This document shows positions 8,379 to 16,170 of a stretch of DNA of 41,746 nt, one piece after another. Source of the stretch: Enterococcus raffinosus (lineage in GTDB: Bacteria > Bacillota > Bacilli > Lactobacillales > Enterococcaceae); assembly GCF_001886185.1 (NCBI RefSeq), contig NZ_JXLA01000031.1, forward strand, positions 12,721-54,466, in the 5' to 3' direction. The notes under the pieces are model-generated. The model saw nothing but the letters and a program-made list of their open reading frames with translations. It had not been told where the DNA came from and ran no database searches. Both the position numbers and the translations under genes were made by a program. Position 1 is the stretch's first letter; each line of letters opens with the position of its first letter.

Positions 8379-8402
8379 TATTATTTTATCGATAAAATAA
8401 TA
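8379..8402. promoter_or_regulatory. 24-bp perfect palindrome upstream of LPMO gene
   Basis: The half-site TATTATTTTATC is followed immediately by its exact reverse complement GATAAAATAATA, with no loop. It lies 66 bases before the LPMO start and has no T-tract, so an operator for a dimeric regulator is more likely than a terminator. The regulator is unknown. Confidence 0.6.
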
Positions 8403-8424
8403 ACTGAGCTAGCTTGTTACATTT

Positions 8425-8440
8425 TTGAAGGCGATCGCAA
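8425..8440. promoter_or_regulatory. Possible cre (CcpA) site
   Basis: TTGAAGGCGATCGCAA matches the cre consensus core TGNAANCGNNNNCA with one mismatch and sits just before the LPMO ribosome binding site. Repression by CcpA would fit a chitin-degrading enzyme, but a single imperfect match is weak evidence. Confidence 0.35.
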
Positions 8441-8467
8441 TCGAATAAAAATTTAGGAGGCTGATTT

Positions 8468-9046
8468 ATGAGGAAATTAAGTCGTTGGTTAGTTGTTTTT
8501 AGTGTGTTATTAGGGATGTTTGGTTTTTCGATAAAGGGATTCGCTCACGGATATGTTTCATCTCCTGGAAGCCGTGCGTATCTAGGGACAAATGCTGGTG
8601 GAAGGCTCAATCAAAATGTTGGGCGTGCACAATGGGAACCGCAAAGTATTGAAGCGAAAAAGAATACTTTTATAGAAGGAAAAATTGCAAGTGCGGGAGT
8701 AAGTGGTTTTGAACCGCTGGATGATCAAACAATATCTCGATGGCATAAGAACACTATTTCTACAGGGAGTTTAACTATCTCTTGGTATTTGACCGCACCT
8801 CATAGAACAAGTTTTTGGGATTATTACATTACCAAGCCAGGGTGGAACCCTAATAATCCTTTGAAAATCAGTGATTTCGAACACATCAAACAGATTGATG
8901 ATCATGGTGCTGTACCACAAAAAGTTGTGAATCAAAAGATTACAATTCCTTCGAATCGAAAAGGCTACAATATTATTCTAGCTGTCTGGAATATTAGCGA
9001 TACGACGAATGCTTTCTATCAAGTAATCGACGTAAATATACGATAA
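8468..9046 (+). CDS. AA10 lytic polysaccharide monooxygenase (chitin-active type)
   Basis: A 192-residue secreted copper enzyme. Residues 1-26 are a signal peptide; cleavage after FAH-preceding Ala26 exposes His27 (HGYVSSPGSRAYL), the first copper ligand of the histidine brace. His112 in TAPHRTSFWDYYITKPGW is the second ligand and Phe183 in NAFYQVIDV is the expected axial residue. There is no extra carbohydrate-binding module, so it is a single-domain enzyme like E. faecalis EfCBM33A, which oxidatively cleaves crystalline chitin. It is transcribed alone, with TTTAGGAGG before the ATG. No chitinase gene is adjacent. Family assignment is firm; chitin as substrate is inferred from the closest known relative. 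Confidence 0.96.
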   Translation: MRKLSRWLVVFSVLLGMFGFSIKGFAHGYVSSPGSRAYLGTNAGGRLNQNVGRAQWEPQSIEAKKNTFIEGKIASAGVSGFEPLDDQTISRWHKNTISTGSLTISWYLTAPHRTSFWDYYITKPGWNPNNPLKISDFEHIKQIDDHGAVPQKVVNQKITIPSNRKGYNIILAVWNISDTTNAFYQVIDVNIR

Positions 9047-9060
9047 TTCTTGCAAAAAAG

Positions 9061-9093
9061 GAGAGTACGAGGGGGTCCTCATACTCTCTTTTT
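9061..9093. terminator. Bidirectional terminator between LPMO and fsr-like operon
   Basis: GAGAGTACGAGG pairs with CCTCATACTCTC around GGGT, with A residues on the left and TTTTT on the right. It serves both the LPMO gene and the convergent regulator operon. Confidence 0.93.
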
Positions 9094-9847
9094 AGGGTTT
9101 ATTTGCAATCTGATGAAGTGAATTCATTTTTTCAAGCGCCGCTCGAATTTTTCTTCTGGAGATCATACAAGAATGATTTTTGTCAAAATAGACAAGACCT
9201 TCTGAACGATTGATTTCCGCGATATTTTCGAGGTTGACGACAAATGAGCGATGAATTTTAAAAAAGCGAGTATCCAGTTTTTCAATCTCATCAAGTGTAG
9301 CATAGAAATTGACTAAACGAGATTTACAGATAAGGCGTAACTTATGAGAAATTTCAGTGGTCTCAAAATAAAGGATATCTGAAAAAGGCACCTGAAAGCT
9401 GGTGTGCTGATTATTAAACATAAATATCTCTTCTTTTTTCCCCGAAGATTGCGTGTGCAAAAGGTGCTTAAAGCAGTCTTGTACATGCTGCTTTAGATCA
9501 TCAACGGGACTGTCCTTTGCAATAAAATCAAAGGCGGATACCTTGTAAGCATAAGTGACCGGCGCAAACTCAGAATGGGTAGTGATAAACGCTATGACGC
9601 CCTGGGGATCAATTTGCCGAATCTCGCTGGCAATCTCTAATCCTTTTTTCTGTTCACCATCAAGCTCGATATCCAAAAAATAAATATTCTGATCGACTGT
9701 TTCTTGGACCTTTTCTAAAAGATAGTCTGGTCTAGCGGTAGTAATGAGGGAATTAGCCGACCAGCGATTTTCCACTAAGATTTCTCGAATGATCAATTCT
9801 AGCCTTTGCTGTTGCAGAATGTCATCTTCTAATAAGAAAATATTCAT
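9092..9847 (-). CDS. AgrA/FsrA-like LytTR response regulator
   Basis: A 251-residue response regulator. Residues 1-125 form the receiver domain, with the acidic pair EDD at 7-9 and phospho-acceptor Asp59 in IYFLDIELDG. Residues about 145-245 form a LytTR DNA-binding domain (FFKIHRSFVVNLENIAEINR, then MISRRKIRAAL). This is the architecture of AgrA and FsrA. It is the last gene of the quorum-sensing operon and overlaps the kinase gene by four bases, so the two are translationally coupled. Targets should carry paired LytTR repeats; a candidate pair lies at 12467-12496. Confidence 0.92.
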   Translation of the reverse strand: MNIFLLEDDILQQQRLELIIREILVENRWSANSLITTARPDYLLEKVQETVDQNIYFLDIELDGEQKKGLEIASEIRQIDPQGVIAFITTHSEFAPVTYAYKVSAFDFIAKDSPVDDLKQHVQDCFKHLLHTQSSGKKEEIFMFNNQHTSFQVPFSDILYFETTEISHKLRLICKSRLVNFYATLDEIEKLDTRFFKIHRSFVVNLENIAEINRSEGLVYFDKNHSCMISRRKIRAALEKMNSLHQIANKP

Positions 9848-11169
9848 CGTGGAAGCTCCTCCTTAATAATCAAGACCTGTCGAAACACGCCTGTTTGAAA
9901 TTCGGTTTGTAATGAGAGATTCATGTAGCTTTGAAGAATCGTTTGCACAGTAGCCAGACCTAAACCCCGACCTTTACCTTTTGTTGAATAGCCTTTTTTG
10001 AATACTTTAGTAATATCAATCACTTCGTTCGGACAAGAATTCTCAATCAGAAGCTTTACTTCATTATCGTCAGCATTCTTTAAAAAGACAATGTTTAGAA
10101 AAGGATTTTCTGATTTTTCTGCCGCTTCAATCGCGTTGTTCAATAAAATAGAAGTTATCCGTACATAGTCTAAAATATCGATGGGTTCATCTTGAATCAC
10201 ATCGTCAATTTCCAAATGAACAGGGATATTTTTTTGCCACGCCTGAATGACATGAGTAGATATGATTCCTTTAATCGGCAAGGTTTTCAGGTTGTCCAAT
10301 TTGGCTAACGAGTAATGCTCATCCTGTAATATGATGCCTTCTTTATTCAAGATAGTATTATACGTATCTTCAATCACAGCAAGATCCTTTGTTTTAATAC
10401 TTTCATTCAAGCTAATAAGAACATTTTGATAATCATGACGGAAGCTGCGAAGTTCGCTATACATGGTTTCTATTTGCTGAACGTAAGAGGTGAGGTCCGC
10501 TAACTGATTGTCCTTTAGCTGTTGAATCCGCTGTTTGTCTAGTTGGCGAGTTTTGAAGTTTAGGTAAACGATTAAAACAACAATTACTAATATAAAGATG
10601 GCAATTAAGTATTTTCTGACTGGATTTTCACCTTTTAACAAGTAACGTTCAATCCAATAATTACCAAACTGGATAATACAACAGAATGTTAGTAAGATGT
10701 TGATAAATAATAGAAGAAACTGATCCCAACTATCCTTATATTTTTCTAGAAAAGAAATGCTTGGTTTAATTAGACGTAATAAAAAAGCATTACAGATGAC
10801 TGAGAAAATTGGTGAAACAGTCATATTGATCAGATACATATATTTAGTAAAGATGTCTTCTCCAATTAAGTAAAGAACTGAAGAATTCATAAAATACGCA
10901 AAGACAGCATATGAAAAAATTGAATAGATACTGTAAAACCAAATCATATTATTATTAGAATCTTTTTTTAGTTTTTTCCCAAGAATAAAAAAATAAATCA
11001 TGAACGCAACAAAAATGAAATAGTTCAAAGAAAGATAAACCAACATTGTAATTGTTGGGAGCAAGATCATTATCCTGACAGGGATTTTTTGGTCTATTAA
11101 ACTAGAAAAAATGAATAATTGAGCAAAACTTTCTATAAAAGTTAATAGAATTAATGCAAAGATTTCCAT
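9844..11169 (-). CDS. AgrC/FsrC-like peptide pheromone receptor histidine kinase
   Basis: A 441-residue sensor kinase. The first about 205 residues hold six or seven membrane helices, the usual pheromone-sensing domain of the HPK10 family. A linker helix follows, then the phospho-acceptor His245 in FRHDYQNVLISL, the N box LLNNAIEAAEKS (Asn344/345) and the G box GKGRGLGLATVQ. Its start codon follows the stop of the small prepeptide gene with no gap, and its end overlaps the response regulator gene. It should detect the cyclic peptide encoded directly upstream. Confidence 0.93.
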   Translation of the reverse strand: MEIFALILLTFIESFAQLFIFSSLIDQKIPVRIMILLPTITMLVYLSLNYFIFVAFMIYFFILGKKLKKDSNNNMIWFYSIYSIFSYAVFAYFMNSSVLYLIGEDIFTKYMYLINMTVSPIFSVICNAFLLRLIKPSISFLEKYKDSWDQFLLLFINILLTFCCIIQFGNYWIERYLLKGENPVRKYLIAIFILVIVVLIVYLNFKTRQLDKQRIQQLKDNQLADLTSYVQQIETMYSELRSFRHDYQNVLISLNESIKTKDLAVIEDTYNTILNKEGIILQDEHYSLAKLDNLKTLPIKGIISTHVIQAWQKNIPVHLEIDDVIQDEPIDILDYVRITSILLNNAIEAAEKSENPFLNIVFLKNADDNEVKLLIENSCPNEVIDITKVFKKGYSTKGKGRGLGLATVQTILQSYMNLSLQTEFQTGVFRQVLIIKEELPR

Positions 11170-11322
11170 TTAGTCTTTCATTTTCAGATTTTTTAATTTT
11201 GGATTTACTGGTTCATATCCAACAAGAATACACGGGAAACGTAACAATAATAATGACGATGCGACAAGAACTTTCGAAATATTTTTAAACAGACGGTCAT
11301 GGTTGAACTTGATATTTTTCAT
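11170..11322 (-). CDS. AgrD/FsrD-like cyclic pheromone precursor (50 aa)
   Basis: A short gene between the AgrB-like and AgrC-like genes. It starts at ATG 11322 after AAAGGAGC and ends with TAA exactly one codon before the kinase start. The 50-residue product has an amphipathic, basic N-terminal part (MKNIKFNHDRLFKNI), a hydrophobic stretch (VLVASSLLLL), a core RFPCILVGY and a tail EPVNPKLKNLKMKD. This matches the AgrD plan of leader, core with one Cys, and charged tail with Glu-Pro after the core. The single Cys34 could form a thiolactone with the C-terminus of the core (after Gly38 or Tyr39). It overlaps the end of the AgrB-like gene by 26 bases in another frame. The AgrD role follows from position and layout; the exact mature peptide is inference. 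Confidence 0.85.
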   Translation of the reverse strand: MKNIKFNHDRLFKNISKVLVASSLLLLRFPCILVGYEPVNPKLKNLKMKD

Positions 11323-11905
11323 AATTTTTATAGCTCCTTTTATTTATTTTATAAAATAGTGGATGAATCATAATGATTTCCACAAATAACCCAGTTAATA
11401 GAAGTGTCCTAATGTCATTTTTAACGAAGAACATGGCGATAACAACTAGTATAAATGCGGTGCAAGTGGCAAGGATTTTCTTTTTTTTACGCTCACTTAC
11501 ACTGACTAAAGGATTCTTTTCTGTATCAGCTGGCGCATAAAGCACCGTGTTGAATAAAACAAACAGCGCTAAGATTAATGACCAGTTACTATTTAATATA
11601 AAACCAGTATGTTGAAAAATCAATGGGATTCCCACAAAGCTCAATAGTCCGAAAAGGGAACAATTGAGTGACGACTTCGCGTGCCAACCGCCAGCCTGCC
11701 ATCGTAAAAGAACATAAGCTAAATTCATCACAAATGTTTCAAAAATCACACCTAAGAGAAACGCTACAACGTAGACCTGTATACTTTTAAAAATATTGAT
11801 GAACAAAAGTTCTAGTGAGTAGGCGACATTTTCGTATTCGTCTTCGGACATGTGACTTTGCGCATGAATTTTATTTAATAGAAACAACGTGAAATTGTGT
11901 GTCAT
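11297..11905 (-). CDS. AgrB/FsrB-like prepeptide-processing membrane protease
   Basis: A 202-residue membrane protein of the accessory gene regulator B family. The catalytic pair is visible as His75 and Cys82 in GGWHAKSSLNCS, with the seven-residue spacing of staphylococcal AgrB (His77/Cys84). About five or six hydrophobic helices follow. AgrB cleaves the C-terminal tail of the AgrD peptide and cyclises it. Unlike E. faecalis FsrB, which is about 242 residues with FsrD fused in frame at its end, this protein is shorter and the prepeptide is encoded separately. It is the first gene of the operon. The AGAGGTGT site lies just before the ATG. Confidence 0.93.
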   Translation of the reverse strand: MTHNFTLFLLNKIHAQSHMSEDEYENVAYSLELLFINIFKSIQVYVVAFLLGVIFETFVMNLAYVLLRWQAGGWHAKSSLNCSLFGLLSFVGIPLIFQHTGFILNSNWSLILALFVLFNTVLYAPADTEKNPLVSVSERKKKKILATCTAFILVVIAMFFVKNDIRTLLLTGLFVEIIMIHPLFYKINKRSYKNYEKYQVQP

Positions 11906-11999
11906 GAGTTACACCTCTTGTAAATAAACGCTCAGTATTGTTCGATTGTAATCCATTTGCTTCCTAACTACAATGTAAAATTTAATTTTTATTAGACAG

Positions 12000-12359
12000 T
12001 TAAGCGTTTTGCTCGGTAAGTAGAAAATTTTTCAATGAATCCTTCAACGGTGCGTACTTTCTTCTCGAAAAAGGACAGCTGCTATTCGAATAATCATCTA
12101 AAAAATAAACACGTCTTTCGTATTTATTAATCTCTTTGATTGATAATAGGTTAACAATAAATGAGCGATGACAACGAAATAGCCAGTTCCAACTAGAATC
12201 CTCAAAGTCGTTGAGGTCGCCCTTGCAGTAGTATTTTTCATTTTTTGTGATAAAGCATAGGGAATGGTCTTTGGCAGCGTCCACAGTAATATAAAGTAAT
12301 TCGGCTGCTTGAATAATGACTGTTCCTTTTTTTGATTCTAAAACAATTGATGTTCTCAT
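12000..12359 (-). CDS. Stand-alone LytTR DNA-binding protein
   Basis: A 119-residue protein consisting almost only of a LytTR domain: an N-terminal beta segment (MRTSIVLESKKGTVIIQAAE, LLYITVDAAKDHS), then FRCHRSFIVNLLSIKEINKY and CPFSRRKYAPLKDSL, the latter two matching the DNA-contacting parts of AgrA/FsrA. There is no receiver or membrane domain. It lies directly upstream of the agr/fsr-like operon on the same strand, separated by 94 bases, with its own GGAGGT site. It may share or compete for LytTR sites with the operon's response regulator. The domain is clear; its role is inferred from position only. Confidence 0.85.
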   Translation of the reverse strand: MRTSIVLESKKGTVIIQAAELLYITVDAAKDHSLCFITKNEKYYCKGDLNDFEDSSWNWLFRCHRSFIVNLLSIKEINKYERRVYFLDDYSNSSCPFSRRKYAPLKDSLKNFLLTEQNA

Positions 12360-12756
12360 AAGTCGAACCTCCTTAATAACTATTTTAAGTACTTTTTTTG
12401 ATTTGATAAGGGCTATAGCGTAAACGGTCGATAATCAATCGTTAATGGTGACTGAAAGTTCTGGAATGCGTTTAAGGTGAAAAACTGACCGTTGAGGATA
12501 TCTTTGTTTTTTTTATGACGAATTACAAATATAGTTATTATTAATAGAAAAAGTTATATAGGTAACTAAAAATTAAGCGTTAAAAAATGTAGGGGTGAAA
12601 AATTCTAGTAATTGCTGTACAATCGTTTGTGACGGATAGTTATTTTATAAAAAACGAAAGTATTTGTTGAACCAACTCTTTTGGTTAAATAGATAGGTAA
12701 AGACGTTTCTTATACACTGATCCGATATAAAAAATACAAACAACAGGAGTTATTTT
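12360..12756. other. Divergent intergenic region between LytTR and NlpC/P60 genes
   Basis: About 400 AT-rich bases. It holds a candidate LytTR direct repeat (12467-12496), a possible promoter for the hydrolase gene (GTGAAA, 17 bases, TACAAT near 12619), and a perfect inverted repeat AACCAA-N5-TTGGTT at 12670-12686. No small gene was seen. Confidence 0.45.
12467..12496 (+). promoter_or_regulatory. Candidate LytTR regulator binding site (direct repeat)
   Basis: TGCGTTTAA and ACCGTTGAG are nine-base elements separated by 12 bases, the spacing typical of AgrA/ComE-type LytTR sites. The second matches the general consensus (T/A)(A/C)(C/A)GTTN(A/G)(T/G) fully; the first matches seven of nine. A weaker third copy, ATCGTTAAT, lies at 12438-12446. 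Binding by either LytTR protein of this locus is inferred. Confidence 0.45.
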
Positions 12757-13872
12757 ATGAGGGATACTACAACATTACGTCTATTTAGCACTTCTTTATG
12801 CCTATTAAGTTTTGTTGCTTTTGCTGCTACAGGAAGTGTACGAGCAGAGGAAACGGTGGAATCTAGTCATACGAGTAGTATGACAACACAGTCTGAAACA
12901 GCGGAGAGTGAACCAAAAAATACAGCAGAGAGACTTTCTGAAAAGGAGCAGTCGCTAGAGGCTGGTTACACGGTACAGCAGTTTGATCAAATCATGAGTA
13001 TTCCTAAATTAGGTGCGGTTTCCATACCATCAATTAGTCGAGCTACGGGACAACAGAATTCTGTGGTTTCTAATGCCAAAGCGCAAATTGGCAAGCCTTA
13101 TGCTTGGGGAGCTTCTGGACCGAATGCGTTTGATTGTGGTGGTTTAGTGAAATATGTGTACAAGCAGGCGGTGAATGTTGACTTGCCAATGGGGACGATC
13201 AATCAAGAAAAGTATGGGGAAGAAGCAAGTTTGAAGTACTTAGAACCAGGAGATCTGCTTTTTTATGGTAATCGAGGTGCCACTTATCATGTTGGCCTCT
13301 ACATTGGCAATAATCAAATGATCCATTCTCCTCAGCCAGGTCAAACGGTTACCGCGGTAGATATTAATTATTTTTATCCAACGTTTGCTAGAAGAATCTT
13401 GAAATCATCGGGCACGAATCCAAATGTTTATCCATCTACAGAAGGGCAAGCGGCAAATGAGCGATTCATTTTTAGAATGTATAACAAGAATGCAGGGCAT
13501 CATCACTACACACAGCTGACTAGTGAAGCGATTAACCTGATCAATGTTGGCTGGAACTATGAAGGTGTCGGTTGGGTATCTCCTGCAACAGGAGCTTCTG
13601 TCTATCGAATGTACAATCCTAATAACGGCAGACATCACTATACGCCACATGTATTTGAGAAGAATGATCTAGTCAAGGCTGGTTGGAAGTATGAAGGAGT
13701 ATCCTGGTTATCAGGAGGAACTGTACCGGTCTATCGTTTATATAATCCTCACGCTGCACCTAAAGAAGACAGTCATCACTACACGCCGTTGTCTTCTGAA
13801 AGAGATAGTTTGGTGAAAACTGGGTGGAGATCGGAAGGGACCGCATGGTATGCAGCAAGGATATTAAACTAG
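12757..13872 (+). CDS. Secreted NlpC/P60 peptidoglycan hydrolase with C-terminal DUF5648 repeats
   Basis: A 371-residue exported protein. Residues 1-30 form a signal peptide ending at VRA; about 31-95 is a Ser/Thr/Glu-rich linker. About 100-215 is an NlpC/P60 domain with Cys127 in NAFDCGGLVKYVY and His178 in TYHVGLYIGNN as the catalytic pair. The usual DCSG is DCGG here. Residues 239-275, 283-319 and about 325-366 are three repeats of the RMYN-HHYT-GWxxEGxxW type (DUF5648), which I take as wall or glycan binding modules. It probably cleaves peptide stems of peptidoglycan. It is monocistronic and faces away from the LytTR gene, with a candidate LytTR site upstream, so quorum control is plausible. 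Confidence 0.9.
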   Translation: MRDTTTLRLFSTSLCLLSFVAFAATGSVRAEETVESSHTSSMTTQSETAESEPKNTAERLSEKEQSLEAGYTVQQFDQIMSIPKLGAVSIPSISRATGQQNSVVSNAKAQIGKPYAWGASGPNAFDCGGLVKYVYKQAVNVDLPMGTINQEKYGEEASLKYLEPGDLLFYGNRGATYHVGLYIGNNQMIHSPQPGQTVTAVDINYFYPTFARRILKSSGTNPNVYPSTEGQAANERFIFRMYNKNAGHHHYTQLTSEAINLINVGWNYEGVGWVSPATGASVYRMYNPNNGRHHYTPHVFEKNDLVKAGWKYEGVSWLSGGTVPVYRLYNPHAAPKEDSHHYTPLSSERDSLVKTGWRSEGTAWYAARILN

Positions 13873-13939
13873 ACGGATCTTCGTGTTTGGACAAAATCCT
13901 TGTAAAAAGAATTTTACTTGTCACTCCCATTGTAAATCC

Positions 13940-13970
13940 AAGTCTAACGACCTAAATCGTTGGGCTTTTT
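13940..13970 (+). terminator. Intrinsic terminator after NlpC/P60 gene
   Basis: AAGTCTAACGA pairs with TCGTTGGGCTT around CCTAAA and is followed by T residues. It lies 68 bases after the stop codon. Confidence 0.85.
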
Positions 13971-14066
13971 CTGTATCCTTTCTTGATCAAAGGTCTCATT
14001 TTGTAATCTCAAGCGAAAAATGCTAAAATAAGAACAAACGTTCGTTTTTTCTGTAGGAGGGATAGA

Positions 14067-15392
14067 ATGAGACAAGGATCAATTTTTGAAAAAGGAAGAG
14101 AAGAAACCGAGCCTTTAGCTACACGTGTGCGACCGGAGACTTTGGATGAATTTGTGGGACAGAAACATTTATTGGGGAAGGGGAAACTACTGCGAGAAAT
14201 CATCGAAAATGACCGTGTGTCGTCAATGATCTTCTGGGGACCTCCAGGTGTGGGCAAGACAACCTTAGCTCGGATCATTGCGAATCAGACGAAGTCAGAA
14301 TTTATTAATTTCAGTGCGGTGACAAGCGGGATTAAGGAAATAAAGACGGTGATGAAGGAAGCTGAACAAAACAAAGCTTTTGGGGTAAAAACGATTGTAT
14401 TCGTGGATGAAATCCATCGCTTCAACAAAGCACAACAAGATGCTTTTTTACCATATGTGGAGAATGGCAGTATTATTCTAATTGGTGCTACCACAGAAAA
14501 TCCCTCATTCGAAATCAATTCAGCGTTATTATCTAGAAGCAAAGTTTTTGTATTGAATCAGCTAGAGGACACAGATATTTTACGTCTATTGAAACAAGCG
14601 ATCAATAGTCCGCGAGGGTTTCCTAAGCTTAAATTTAAGATGGACGATGAAGTACTGGATTCCATCGCAAAATATGCAAATGGAGACGCCAGAGTGGCGC
14701 TGAATACATTGGAAATGGCAGTTCTTAACGGAGAGAAGGAAGCAAGTACCGTTACCCTCAAAGAGGAGAAACTACTCGATCTGATTGAAAGAAAATCGTT
14801 TCTCTACGATAAAAAAGGCGAGGAACATTACAACACCATCTCTGCTTTGCATAAATCGATGCGCAATAGCGATGTGGACGCAGCGATTTATTGGCTGGCA
14901 AGAATGGTTGAATCTGGTGAAGATCCATTGTTTATTGCTAGACGTCTCGTTCGATTTGCCAGCGAAGACATCGGTTTGGCAGACATCAGAGCTTTAGAGT
15001 TAGCGAATACAGTTTTTCAGTCCTGCCAATTTATCGGTTTGCCTGAATGCAATGTTCATTTGACACAGGCAGTTATTTACTTATCTTTGGCCCCTAAATC
15101 CAACGCCGTATACACTGCTTATGAATCAGCCAAAAAGGATGTCTATGAGACATGGAATGAGACAGTTCCTTTGGTCATTCGTAATGCTCCTACGAAACTA
15201 ATGAAAGACCTACACTACGGAGAAGATTATCAATACGCCCACAGTTCCGAAGACAAACTGACCTCCATGAAGACAATGCCGCCTTCTTTAGAAGGGCATA
15301 AGTATTATCTGCCAACCATTCAAGGAAACGAAAAGCGTTTCAAAGAGCGCAAAGAAGCTATTGAGAAGTGGCATTTGGAGAATGATGAATAA
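14067..15392 (+). CDS. rarA: Replication-associated recombination protein A (RarA/MgsA)
   Basis: A 441-residue AAA+ ATPase of the clamp-loader-like RarA/MgsA/WRNIP1 family. Walker A GPPGVGKT is at 58-65, Walker B VFVDEIHRF at 111-119, sensor 1 ATTENPSFEINSALLSR follows, and the C-terminal tetramerisation part includes SMRNSDVDAAIYWLARM, with LHYGEDYQYAH near the end. RarA acts at stalled replication forks. Full family length. A GTAGGAGGGAT site precedes the ATG. The gene is transcribed alone; no clear terminator was found directly after it. Confidence 0.96.
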   Translation: MRQGSIFEKGREETEPLATRVRPETLDEFVGQKHLLGKGKLLREIIENDRVSSMIFWGPPGVGKTTLARIIANQTKSEFINFSAVTSGIKEIKTVMKEAEQNKAFGVKTIVFVDEIHRFNKAQQDAFLPYVENGSIILIGATTENPSFEINSALLSRSKVFVLNQLEDTDILRLLKQAINSPRGFPKLKFKMDDEVLDSIAKYANGDARVALNTLEMAVLNGEKEASTVTLKEEKLLDLIERKSFLYDKKGEEHYNTISALHKSMRNSDVDAAIYWLARMVESGEDPLFIARRLVRFASEDIGLADIRALELANTVFQSCQFIGLPECNVHLTQAVIYLSLAPKSNAVYTAYESAKKDVYETWNETVPLVIRNAPTKLMKDLHYGEDYQYAHSSEDKLTSMKTMPPSLEGHKYYLPTIQGNEKRFKERKEAIEKWHLENDE

Positions 15393-15563
15393 AATCATTG
15401 CAGTTTCAACTGTATGAGACACTTTTCGTGACGATTCCCAAGAAATTCTTAAGCAGCAAGCAACGTTCATGATGGAAATCAGACCTTTTAGGATAGTTTT
15501 CACCTATTGAAACGGTTTTCTTTTATATTTAAATAAATATGTATAAAAGCGAGGGAGAGCTGG

Positions 15564-16019
15564 TTGGTAAGACGTTTAACGGGAATAACGAAGTATTTTA
15601 GTCAACTGGACAAAGAATTATATAAATTTGGTCAGCTCTTTCAAGGATTGACAAAAAGGCAAAGGCAGCTAGTCATTTGTTTGGCAGTTTTTTGTGCTAT
15701 TTGCCTGATGAGCTTTATCAATGCTCAAGTGGAAAATAATGCCGCTTGGCTGGAAGGAACATGGGCTCATCGTTCTGAGCAATATGCGATTAAAGCGAAA
15801 AATAAAACATGCAGATCGTGGGATGTTAAACAAAATGGCTATATCCTTATGGGAGATGCACAAATCGCGACCAATTCTTCTGTAAAAAGGATTGTATTAG
15901 CACGAAGCGGCAGCAATACGGAGTATCACATTTTAAAACTGGACAAGGAACATCTGATAATACAGATATTCAATAACCAGAAGAAGATAAAAGAAATGAA
16001 GCTGCATAAGATTAAATAG
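15564..16019 (+). CDS. Conserved-looking membrane-anchored protein of unknown function
   Basis: A 151-residue protein that I do not recognise. A basic amphipathic N-terminus (about 1-33, ending LTKRQRQ) precedes one membrane helix at about 34-53 (LVICLAVFCAICLMSFINAQ). The remaining about 98 residues form a beta-rich outer domain (AAWLEGTWAHRSEQYAIK, NGYILMGDAQIATN, HILKLDKEHLIIQIF), reminiscent of lipocalin-like or DUF-type stress domains. The start is TTG with GAGGGAGAG a few bases upstream; no ATG fits. It stands alone between rarA and a hairpin. Confidence 0.6.
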   Translation: MVRRLTGITKYFSQLDKELYKFGQLFQGLTKRQRQLVICLAVFCAICLMSFINAQVENNAAWLEGTWAHRSEQYAIKAKNKTCRSWDVKQNGYILMGDAQIATNSSVKRIVLARSGSNTEYHILKLDKEHLIIQIFNNQKKIKEMKLHKIK

Positions 16020-16097
16020 ACAGAGTACTCGAATATAACTTGATTCTAATTACGCTTTGTCTTTCCAACTTCATCTATTTTGAATAAATTGTTTCCC

Positions 16098-16136
16098 AAT
16101 CCCCGACATTCATAAACAGGAGAATGTTCGGGGATT
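16098..16136. terminator. Terminator-like hairpin between convergent genes
   Basis: CCCCGACATTC pairs with GAATGTTCGGGG around a 10-base loop. The T-tract is weak on either strand. It sits between the membrane-protein gene on the plus strand and the decayed DUF2922 gene on the minus strand. Confidence 0.7.
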
Positions 16137-16170
16137 TAATCGAGAAAAACTGAAAGCATAGTGGCAGAAT

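Larger units (their letters stand above)
8021..8467. other. Intergenic region between TraX-like and LPMO genes
   Basis: About 450 AT-rich bases with divergent promoters expected on both sides. It contains the 24-bp perfect palindrome at 8379-8402 and a cre-like site at 8425-8440, listed separately. No small ORF with a convincing ribosome binding site was seen. Confidence 0.5.
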
